57,158 nt of DNA from positions 1 through 57,158 of the forward strand of contig JAVBRB010000041.1 of the NCBI GenBank assembly GCA_031548515.1. Direction: 5' to 3'. How positions within the stretch are numbered: position 1 is the stretch's first letter; each line of letters starts with the position of its first letter. The notes below the pieces were generated by a model. That model had not been told where the DNA came from and ran no database searches. It worked only from the letters and a program-made list of their open reading frames with translations. Both the position numbers and the translations under genes were made by a program. This document shows, piece after piece, positions 1 through 6,858 of this stretch. This DNA is from UBA940 sp031548515 (GTDB taxonomy: Bacteria; Bacteroidota; Bacteroidia; Bacteroidales; Rikenellaceae).

Positions 1-22
1 CAGTTTGGTGCATATCTTTTCA

Positions 23-37
23 GGGCCGCAGTGGCCC
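23..37 (+). promoter_or_regulatory. Small hairpin in the leader of the receptor-pnuC operon
   Basis: GGGCC at 23-27 pairs with GGCCC at 33-37 around a 5-base loop, 30 bases before the receptor start codon. No T-run follows. It could be the end of a longer leader structure, such as a vitamin riboswitch expression platform, lying outside the window. None of the conserved TPP-riboswitch segments is visible in the 66 bases present. Confidence 0.3.
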
Positions 38-66
38 GTTTAATCCCTTAAAAACTAAATTTTTAT

Positions 67-2385
67 ATGAGAAGAAGTTGCTTTTTGGCGGCTGCTTTCC
101 TGGTTTTTGGGGGCAGTGCGCTGGCGCAGGAGAAAGACTCACTGCGCACCGTTAAACTTGAAAAAGTTACCGTTTCGGCCAACCGTGCCGGTGAAAAAAC
201 GCCTGTAGCCTACACCGACATCTCGCGCGATGAACTATCGCGGGTCGACAATGTGGCCGACGTTCCGTTCATGCTGACGATGACCCCATCGGTCGTCGCA
301 ACGTCAGATGCCGGGACAGGCATAGGCTACACTTCGGTAAGCATCCGCGGGACAGACGGTACGCGCATCAACGTGACGGCCAACGGTGTGCCGCTCAACG
401 ACGGTGAATCCCACAAACTCTTCTGGGTTAATCTGCCGGACTTCGTTTCCTCGGTTGGGGATATGCAGGTGCAGCGCGGCGTCGGTACTTCGACCAACGG
501 CCCGGGGGCGTTCGGCGGCAGCATCAATATGGTAACAGAACCCCTCGCGACCGAACCGTTCGCCGAGATATCCGGAACATACGGCTCGTACAACACCCAC
601 CGCGAAAGCATCCGTTTTGGAACCGGACTCATAGGTGGAAAGTGGGCTTTCAGCGGACGCCTTTCGAACATCGGTTCGGACGGTTACGTGGACCGTGCTT
701 CGGCCGACATGAAATCGTTCTTCGCGCAGGCCGGCTATTTCGGGCGGACTACAAGCGTGAAGCTGCTTACGTTCGGCGGGAAGGAGGCTACCTACCATGC
801 ATGGAACGGCCTCACGCAGTCGCAGATAGACAAGTACGGCCGCCGCTACAACACTGCGGGAGAGATCTACGAGACCGACCGTTTCGGTGAAACCGCCTAC
901 GACGCCGACTGGAATGCGAAGGTCGTCGGTTTTTATCCGGACCAGAAGGATTTCTACACCCAGTACAACACCCAGCTCATTATAGACCAGAGGCTTGCCG
1001 ACCGATGGAGCCTGAACCTCACGGGGCACTACACCCGCGGCGACGGATATTACGAAGAGTATAAGAACGGACGTAAGTTCACTGAATACGGCCTCAAAAA
1101 CTACGTCATACAGGATGACGGGGGCGACGACGTGACTGTCAAGAAGTCGAGCCTTATCCGCCGCAAGCAGATGTGGAACAATTTCGGCGGTGCGATAGCG
1201 TCGGCGGCTTACCGCGGCGACAAGCTCGAATTCGTCGCGGGCGGGGCGTGGAACCGTTACGGCGGCGACCACTTCGGGCGCGTGACCTGGATCAAGAACT
1301 ACGTTAACGACGCCCTCGACCCCGGCCACGAATACTACCGCAATACGACCACAAAGGACGACGCAAATATTTTTGCAAAGGCTTCGTGGACAGTCGCGCG
1401 GGGGCTTTCGATATACGGTGACGTGCAGTACCGCCACATCGGCCACAAAATCGACGGAACCAACGACAATTACGACTGGCGCGAGGGAGTGGAGGCTATG
1501 CAGGCCATCGACGTCGACCGCAAGTACGATTTCTTCAACCCGAAAGTGGGCGTATATTACGACATCACCGCGAACCACGCCCTCTACGCATCGTTCGCCG
1601 TGGCACATAAAGAGCCTACGCGCAATGACTTCACCGACGCGAAATTCGGCGCTTCTCCCGAACCCGAAAGGCTGCTGGACTATGAGTTGGGTTATAAACT
1701 CGCCTATGAAAAGGTCTCGGCGGGGGTGAATCTCTACTACATGCGCTACAAGGACCAGTTGGTGCAGACCGGCGAGTTGAACGACATCGGCGAACCGCTC
1801 GCCGCCAACGTTCCCGACAGCTTCCGCGCGGGGGCCGAACTTACCCTCGGCGTACAGTTCGCGAAATGGTTCCGCTGGGACGTTTTCGGGACCTTCAGCC
1901 GCAACCGCATACTCGACTACACGGAAACCATACCCCATGTGGACGAATACTGGGACCCCGTGTATGGTCCCGACGGATTGCAGGTCCAGACGCGGCAGGA
2001 TAAAGGCAATACGACCATAGCCTTCTCGCCGTCGATAATCGCCGGAAACATCTTCACGTTCAGCGCGGCCGGCTTTTACGGCGCACTCCAGACCAACTAC
2101 GTCGGCAAACAGTACCTGACAAACTCCCAGCGCGAGGACCTCACCCTGTCCGGGTACTGCGTCACGAACCTGAGGGCGAGCTACCGTTTCGCACTCCCAT
2201 CGATGAAATACCTCGAACTGGGTGTCGCCGTGAACAACATTTTCAACGCCGAATATTCCAGTTTCGGATTCGGTTATACCAACATGATGGAGTACGAAGA
2301 CGGCTCGCAGGAGATAAAAAGCGGCGCGGGGTATTTCCCCCAGGCGACGATCAATGTACTGGGTTCGGTAACGTTAAGTTTTTAG
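67..2385 (+). CDS. TonB-dependent outer membrane receptor, probably for a vitamin
   Basis: A 772-residue outer membrane active-transport receptor. The N-terminus is a signal peptide ending ALA-Q (about residues 1-21). A plug domain follows directly (about 30-165, with SIRGTDGTRIN and a GAFGGSIN segment), then a 22-strand-type beta barrel ending in a terminal Phe (VTLSF), as is usual for outer membrane proteins. There is no carboxypeptidase-like N-terminal extension, so it is not a SusC-type receptor. The stop codon is 3 bases before the PnuC permease gene, so the two are almost certainly cotranscribed and handle the same substrate. Receptor-PnuC pairs in Bacteroidetes are known for thiamine, and PnuC relatives also carry nicotinamide riboside or riboflavin. 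The substrate cannot be fixed from this sequence. Only 66 bases of leader are visible. Confidence 0.93.
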   Translation: MRRSCFLAAAFLVFGGSALAQEKDSLRTVKLEKVTVSANRAGEKTPVAYTDISRDELSRVDNVADVPFMLTMTPSVVATSDAGTGIGYTSVSIRGTDGTRINVTANGVPLNDGESHKLFWVNLPDFVSSVGDMQVQRGVGTSTNGPGAFGGSINMVTEPLATEPFAEISGTYGSYNTHRESIRFGTGLIGGKWAFSGRLSNIGSDGYVDRASADMKSFFAQAGYFGRTTSVKLLTFGGKEATYHAWNGLTQSQIDKYGRRYNTAGEIYETDRFGETAYDADWNAKVVGFYPDQKDFYTQYNTQLIIDQRLADRWSLNLTGHYTRGDGYYEEYKNGRKFTEYGLKNYVIQDDGGDDVTVKKSSLIRRKQMWNNFGGAIASAAYRGDKLEFVAGGAWNRYGGDHFGRVTWIKNYVNDALDPGHEYYRNTTTKDDANIFAKASWTVARGLSIYGDVQYRHIGHKIDGTNDNYDWREGVEAMQAIDVDRKYDFFNPKVGVYYDITANHALYASFAVAHKEPTRNDFTDAKFGASPEPERLLDYELGYKLAYEKVSAGVNLYYMRYKDQLVQTGELNDIGEPLAANVPDSFRAGAELTLGVQFAKWFRWDVFGTFSRNRILDYTETIPHVDEYWDPVYGPDGLQVQTRQDKGNTTIAFSPSIIAGNIFTFSAAGFYGALQTNYVGKQYLTNSQREDLTLSGYCVTNLRASYRFALPSMKYLELGVAVNNIFNAEYSSFGFGYTNMMEYEDGSQEIKSGAGYFPQATINVLGSVTLSF

Positions 2386-2388
2386 AAA

Positions 2389-2973
2389 ATGGATCCGAAA
2401 CTCATATTGCAGATAGTGGGCGTGGCCTTGGGTCTTTTGTACCTGTGGCTCGAATACAAGGCCGATATACGCCTGTGGATAGTGGGGATCGTCATGCCGC
2501 TCGTACACGGCGCCCTTTACTGGCAGGCCGGACTCTATGCCGATATGGGGATGAACGTCTATTACGTTCTGGCGGGCATGTACGGCTGGATCGTGTGGAA
2601 CAACCGCCCTAAAAAAGGCAAAAAAGCCTTCCGGATCTCGCACACTCCGCTGAAACTCGCGCTGCCGCTCGCGGCCGTCTGCGCGGTGGTATTCGCGGCT
2701 ATCTCATGGGTGCTCGTACACTGGACAGACAGTACGGTACCATATTGGGATGCCGCGACCACCGCCATGAGCGTCGTGGCGATGTGGATGCTGTCGCGTA
2801 AATACGTAGAACAGTGGTTGGTGTGGCTTGCGGTCGACGTCGTAAGCTGCGGGCTATATATCTATAAGGGGATCCCGTTCACCGCCGGACTTTACGGCCT
2901 TTATTCTGTGCTTGCGGTAGTGGGTTATGTCCGATGGCTCAGGGTGATGAGTACTCCGCAGGGAAAGGCCTGA
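2389..2973 (+). CDS. pnuC: PnuC-family vitamin permease
   Basis: A 194-residue integral inner membrane protein with about seven hydrophobic helices. It contains the PnuC family pattern of aromatic residues: NVYYVLAGMYGWIVW near residues 51-65, and a second half-repeat with QWLVWLAVDVVSCGLYIYKG near 144-163. PnuC-type carriers move nicotinamide riboside, thiamine (PnuT) or riboflavin by facilitated diffusion, with trapping by phosphorylation in the cytoplasm. The start is 3 bases after the upstream receptor stop, which links outer and inner membrane steps. No thiamine pyrophosphokinase or NadR-type kinase gene follows, so the substrate stays open. A strong terminator closes the operon. Confidence 0.9.
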   Translation: MDPKLILQIVGVALGLLYLWLEYKADIRLWIVGIVMPLVHGALYWQAGLYADMGMNVYYVLAGMYGWIVWNNRPKKGKKAFRISHTPLKLALPLAAVCAVVFAAISWVLVHWTDSTVPYWDAATTAMSVVAMWMLSRKYVEQWLVWLAVDVVSCGLYIYKGIPFTAGLYGLYSVLAVVGYVRWLRVMSTPQGKA

Positions 2974-2997
2974 GATTGTTGATAAATTATTACACGA

Positions 2998-3034
2998 TTC
3001 CCTCTGAAAACTTGCGGTTTTCAGAGGGAATTTT
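2998..3034 (+). terminator. Rho-independent terminator after pnuC
   Basis: A perfect 14-bp stem (2998-3011 with 3017-3030), 5-base loop TTGCG, followed by TTTTCG. It lies 25 bases after the pnuC stop and separates the vitamin-uptake pair from ftsE. Confidence 0.9.
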
Positions 3035-3036
3035 CG

Positions 3037-3044
3037 TATTTTTG
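3037..3044 (+). promoter_or_regulatory. Bacteroidetes-type -7 box for ftsE
   Basis: TATTTTTG matches TAnnTTTG and lies just after the pnuC terminator, 33 bases before the ftsE start. No exact TTTG -33 box is seen at the usual spacing; CTTG overlaps the terminator loop. Confidence 0.5.
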
Positions 3045-3077
3045 TACGTTAATCGCGAAATTTTAAAAGTACTCCGG

Positions 3078-3818
3078 ATGGCGCAGGTCAACGTCATAGA
3101 ACTGAAGAACGTAAACATATACCATTCGCTTATGGCTGGCCGCCGCCTCACGCGCAGGAATTACCGCAAAAACGGCGAGATGATACTGTCGGGTGTAAAC
3201 CTGGCGGTCGCTCCGGGTGAAATGGTATACCTGATAGGGCGTGTCGGAAGCGGTAAAAGCACCCTGCTCAAAACCATGTACGCCGAAGTGCCGCTTTATG
3301 AGGGGGAAGGCATGGTGGCGGGATTCGACCTGACTGCGCTCCGGCGGAAGGATATCCCGCAGTTGAGGCGCAAACTTGGTATTGTCTTCCAGGACTATCA
3401 GTTGCTGACCGACCGCAACGTTGTCGAGAACCTGAAGTTCGTGATGAAGGCTACCGGTTGGAGGAACACCGGCGACATGCTGCATCGCATCGATGAGGTG
3501 CTGAACCAGGTGGGACTCAAGAATAAGGAATACAAGATGCCGTTCGAACTTTCGGGCGGCGAGCAGCAGAGGCTCTCCATAGCGCGCGCCCTGCTGAATA
3601 ATCCGTCGGTGATACTGGCCGACGAGCCTACGGGCAATCTCGACCCGGAAGCGGCGGATGACATTATGAAGCTTTTCCGCAGCATTGCCGAGGGCGGTTG
3701 CGCGATAGTCATGTCTACGCACAACGTGGCAAACATCCAGCAATACGTCTCCCGCACGATACGTTTCAATAAGGGATGTATCGAGGAACTGGATATCAGC
3801 GTTATTTTTGGCGGATAA
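3078..3818 (+). CDS. ftsE: Cell-division ABC transporter ATPase FtsE
   Basis: A 246-residue ABC ATPase. It has Walker A GRVGSGKST (about 54-62), Q-loop VFQDYQLL, signature LSGGEQQR and Walker B VILADEPTGNLDP, typical of FtsE/LolD-type ATPases. FtsE works with the membrane protein FtsX to control peptidoglycan hydrolases at the septum. The ATG at 3078 (MAQVNV) is chosen because the reading frame further upstream runs through the pnuC terminator and the -7 box. ftsX is not adjacent; Bacteroidales often encode it elsewhere. gyrB follows after 33 bases with no terminator, so readthrough is likely. LolD is the main alternative. Confidence 0.83.
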   Translation: MAQVNVIELKNVNIYHSLMAGRRLTRRNYRKNGEMILSGVNLAVAPGEMVYLIGRVGSGKSTLLKTMYAEVPLYEGEGMVAGFDLTALRRKDIPQLRRKLGIVFQDYQLLTDRNVVENLKFVMKATGWRNTGDMLHRIDEVLNQVGLKNKEYKMPFELSGGEQQRLSIARALLNNPSVILADEPTGNLDPEAADDIMKLFRSIAEGGCAIVMSTHNVANIQQYVSRTIRFNKGCIEELDISVIFGG

Positions 3819-3851
3819 CCTCGAAAAACTTACAAATCCACATTTAAACAT

Positions 3852-5795
3852 ATGAGTTTGGAACAAGAGAAACAAGCGCACCAGGAAGAGTATTCAGCAT
3901 CCAGCATCCAAGTCCTGGAGGGCCTCGAGGCTGTACGCAAACGTCCCGCCATGTACATCGGAGACATCGGCGTCAAAGGACTCCACCACTTGGTGTACGA
4001 GATCGTGGACAACTCGATCGACGAAGCGCTGGCAGGCTATTGCACAGATATAAAAGTAACCATCAACGAGGATAACTCAGTGACGGTCGAGGATAACGGC
4101 CGCGGCATTCCGGTAGACTACCACGAAAAGGAAGGCAAATCGGCTCTCGAAGTGGTGCTGACGGTGTTGCATGCCGGGGGGAAGTTCTCCAAGGACAGCT
4201 ACAAGGTCTCGGGTGGTCTTCACGGCGTGGGCATGTCATGTGTGAACGCCCTCTCCGACCGCTTCGTGGCCGAGGTGAGCCGCGACGGCAAGGTCTATCG
4301 CCAGGCCTACAGCATCGGCGCTCCGGTGTCGGCCATGGAGGTGGTGGGCGAAGCGACGACTACCGGGACCAAGATCACTTTTCACCCCGACCCCACGATC
4401 TTTATCGTCTCACATTACGAATACGACATCCTGGCTGCCCGCCTGCGCGAATTGGCATACCTGAACAAGGGGATACGCATGTCGATCACCGACAACCGCG
4501 TGACGCCGGAACCCCGCCACGATGAATTTTATTCGGAAGGCGGATTGCGCGAGTTCGTGGAGTATCTCGACGCCAGCCGTGAAAAGCTGATCGAGAATAT
4601 CATCTATCTCGACACTGAGAGCGGAGGCGTCCCGGTCGAAGTGGCGATGCAGTACAATACGGGCTTCACTGAAAACGTACACTCTTACGTCAATAATATC
4701 AATACTATAGAGGGTGGCACGCACATGACCGGCTTCCGCCGTGCGCTGACCCGCACCCTCAAAAAATACGCCGACGAGTCGGGAATGCTCACCAAACTGA
4801 AATTCGAGATAAACGGCGACGACTTCCGCGAGGGACTCACGGCCGTCGTATCGGTGAAGGTGCAGGAGCCGCCGTTCGAGGGGCAGACCAAGACCAAGCT
4901 GGGCAACAGCGAGGTCGCCACGGCCGTCGACGCCGCCCTGGCGCAGGCCCTCGGGCATTACCTCGAGGAAAATCCAAAAGATGCGAGGTCCATCGTCCAG
5001 AAAGTGATCCTTGCCGCGACGGCCCGTTACGCCGCCCGCAACGCCCGCGAACTCGTTCAGCGTAAAACCGTGCTTTCGGGTTCGGGACTTCCCGGAAAAC
5101 TTGCCGACTGCTCGTCGCGCGACCGTTCGAAGACCGAGATATTTTTCGTTGAGGGGGACTCCGCAGGCGGCACCGCAAAACAGGGCCGCGACCGGGCATT
5201 CCAGGCCATCATGCCTCTGAGAGGTAAGATACTCAACATCGAAAAAGCCCAGGAGCACAAGATGTGGGAGAACGAGGAGATCAAGAACATGTTCACCGCA
5301 ATCGGCGTCACGATCGGCACCGAGGATGACAGCAAGGCCCTGAACCTCGAAAAACTGCGTTACGGCAAGATCATTATCATGACCGACGCCGACGTAGACG
5401 GAAGCCACATCGCTACGCTGATGCTTACGTTCTTTTTCCGTAAGATGCGTGAACTGGTCGAAAACGGACACGTTTATATCGCCACGCCGCCGCTATATCT
5501 TGTGAAGAAAGGCAACAAAGAGCGTTATTGCTGGACCGAAGAGGAACGAGAGGCCGCAGGTGAGGAATTTGGCAACAAAGGCGTTCACGTTCAGCGCTAT
5601 AAAGGTCTCGGGGAAATGAATGCCGAGCAGCTTTGGGAAACCACGATGAATCCCGACAGCCGTATACTGCGCCAGGTGAATATCGACAGTGCGAGTGAAG
5701 CCGACCGTGTTTTCTCGATGCTGATGGGCGACGACGTTCCGCCGCGCCGCGAGTTTATCGAGCAGAATGCTAAATATGCAAATATCGACGCGTAG
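3852..5795 (+). CDS. gyrB: DNA gyrase subunit B
   Basis: The ATPase subunit of DNA gyrase, which with GyrA introduces negative supercoils into DNA. At 647 residues it has the normal length of the short GyrB form without the enterobacterial insertion. The GHKL ATPase domain opens with EGLEAVRKRPAMYIGD and EIVDNSIDEALAG. The TOPRIM domain has EGDSAGGTAKQ (Glu434) and DADVDGSHI (Asp512 region). The C-terminus has QRYKGLGEMN, the GyrA-contacting segment. ParE is less likely because of the length and the QRYKGLGEMN context. The stop codon directly abuts a foldback repeat element. Confidence 0.97.
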   Translation: MSLEQEKQAHQEEYSASSIQVLEGLEAVRKRPAMYIGDIGVKGLHHLVYEIVDNSIDEALAGYCTDIKVTINEDNSVTVEDNGRGIPVDYHEKEGKSALEVVLTVLHAGGKFSKDSYKVSGGLHGVGMSCVNALSDRFVAEVSRDGKVYRQAYSIGAPVSAMEVVGEATTTGTKITFHPDPTIFIVSHYEYDILAARLRELAYLNKGIRMSITDNRVTPEPRHDEFYSEGGLREFVEYLDASREKLIENIIYLDTESGGVPVEVAMQYNTGFTENVHSYVNNINTIEGGTHMTGFRRALTRTLKKYADESGMLTKLKFEINGDDFREGLTAVVSVKVQEPPFEGQTKTKLGNSEVATAVDAALAQALGHYLEENPKDARSIVQKVILAATARYAARNARELVQRKTVLSGSGLPGKLADCSSRDRSKTEIFFVEGDSAGGTAKQGRDRAFQAIMPLRGKILNIEKAQEHKMWENEEIKNMFTAIGVTIGTEDDSKALNLEKLRYGKIIIMTDADVDGSHIATLMLTFFFRKMRELVENGHVYIATPPLYLVKKGNKERYCWTEEEREAAGEEFGNKGVHVQRYKGLGEMNAEQLWETTMNPDSRILRQVNIDSASEADRVFSMLMGDDVPPRREFIEQNAKYANIDA

Positions 5796-5914
5796 TTTTC
5801 GTGATAAACGGGCATCTGCTGCGTTACGCTCGAATCCTAAATCCTCACATACGTTCAGTATGTTGCGGTTTCGGTTTCTTCGCAAGCCTTGCATCCGCCC
5901 ATTTCTAACGAAAA
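5796..5914. repeat. Foldback repeat element, copy 1 (about 119 bp)
   Basis: An imperfect palindrome starting at the base after the gyrB stop. The left end TTTTCGTGATAAACGGGC matches the inverted right end (TTTTCGTTAGAAATGGGC on the other strand) at 14 of 18 bases. The centre is a perfect hairpin, ACATAC-GTTCA-GTATGT. TCTGCTGC lies in the left arm and TTGCAT in the right arm. A second copy with the same ends, arm motifs and apex lies at 46747-46867. No coding potential is apparent. The likely nature is a non-autonomous dispersed repeat that could also form an RNA hairpin after gyrB. Confidence 0.7.
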
Positions 5915-5993
5915 CCCACATTGAAGAGCCACCCTTTTGACCACAAAACGTGAAAAAGGAATATATATTCATAATTTGTAATTCGTAATTGCT

Positions 5994-6617
5994 GTGAACG
6001 TAACGGTCATAGGGGTTGCCGGGGGGACCGGGTCGGGCAAAAGTACCCTTGTTAAGAAGCTTCTGGAAGCATTCAGGGGTGAACACGTAGCTATGATGTG
6101 CCACGACAGCTACTATAAGGCGCATCCGGAACTGACTCTCGACGAACGTTCGAAACTTAACTACGACCATCCGGGGGCGTTCGATACGGCTATGATGGTG
6201 GAACACCTCAAGGAACTAAAGAGCGGTGTGCCCATACAGCAGCCGATATACTCGTTTGTGGATCACGACCGTACCGACGAAACGGAGCTGGTGAAGCCTT
6301 CGCGCGTGGTGATCGTCGACGGCATTCTGATATTCGAGAATAAGGAACTGCGCGACCAGATGGACATCAAGGTTTTTGTCGATACGGATGCCGACGTGCG
6401 GCTTGCCCGCCGCATTCTGCGCGATGTATGCGACAGGGGGCGCACGATGGAATCTGTCATAAACCAATATCTGGGGACGGTCAAACCGATGCACGAGGAA
6501 TTCGTAGAGCCGAGCAAGCGCTACGCCGACGTTATAATCCCCGAGGGAGGCTTCAACTCGGTGGCCGTGGCGATGCTGATCGAAAATGTCAAGTCACTGA
6601 TCAGGCGGCAGGATTGA
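5994..6617 (+). CDS. udk: Uridine kinase
   Basis: A cytoplasmic enzyme phosphorylating uridine and cytidine in pyrimidine salvage. At 207 residues it is normal length. The P-loop GGTGSGKST is at about 10-18, with HDSYYK and the conserved YDHPGAFD segment after it, and the lid region RRILRDVCDRGRT (about 137-149). The GTG at 5994 is chosen because it places the P-loop at the family position. The leader contains the AT-rich tract ATAATTTGTAATTCGTAATT at 5972-5991. The gene stands alone between repeat elements, followed by a very strong terminator. Confidence 0.95.
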   Translation: MNVTVIGVAGGTGSGKSTLVKKLLEAFRGEHVAMMCHDSYYKAHPELTLDERSKLNYDHPGAFDTAMMVEHLKELKSGVPIQQPIYSFVDHDRTDETELVKPSRVVIVDGILIFENKELRDQMDIKVFVDTDADVRLARRILRDVCDRGRTMESVINQYLGTVKPMHEEFVEPSKRYADVIIPEGGFNSVAVAMLIENVKSLIRRQD

Positions 6618-6630
6618 GTCGGACAATTTG

Positions 6631-6670
6631 AAAAAATAACGGCGCAGATTTTTCTGCGCCGTTATTTTTT
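6631..6670. terminator. Terminator after udk
   Basis: A perfect 18-bp stem, 6631-6648 with 6653-6670, TTTT loop. The A-rich 5' arm and T-rich 3' arm make it functional in both directions, although no leftward gene stops next to it: a MITE-like element lies between it and the S9 peptidase gene. Confidence 0.92.
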
Positions 6671-6829
6671 GTCATTTCGAGCGAGCCGGAAGTAAGATGG
6701 TTCCTATGAATAAAAATCGCAAGTCCGGCGACGAGGAAACTACCTATTAATTTTATGGTAGATCCCTCGTCGGCAGATAGCATTTCTCAACTCTTTAGCA
6801 CCATATTCGATCTGCCTCGCTCGGGATGA
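6671..6829. repeat. MITE-like foldback element (159 bp)
   Basis: Terminal inverted repeats TCATTTCGAGCGAG (6672-6685) and CTCGCTCGGGATGA (6816-6829) match at 12 of 14 positions. A second, inner inverted repeat is present: GCGACGAGGAAACTACC and GGTAGATCCCTCGTCG, around a short AT-rich centre. There is no transposase. The TCATTTCGAGCGAG end resembles dispersed repeats I recall from several bacterial genomes, but I cannot confirm that here. It fills the space between the convergent udk and S9 peptidase genes. Confidence 0.65.
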
Positions 6830-6858
6830 AAGTGCGATTCATTTACAGAATCTATTTG

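Noticed and set aside
23..60. Possible TPP riboswitch before the first receptor gene
   Set aside because: The conserved CTGAGA and TPP-binding segments are absent from the 66 bases visible. It may lie outside the window.
304..1938. Long leftward open frame (544 codons) inside the first TonB receptor
   Set aside because: It is antisense to a clear receptor gene. GC-rich codons make long shadow frames common, and the translation has no recognisable domain.
4410..5471. Leftward open frame of 353 codons inside gyrB
   Set aside because: Antisense shadow of a highly conserved gene, no domain seen.
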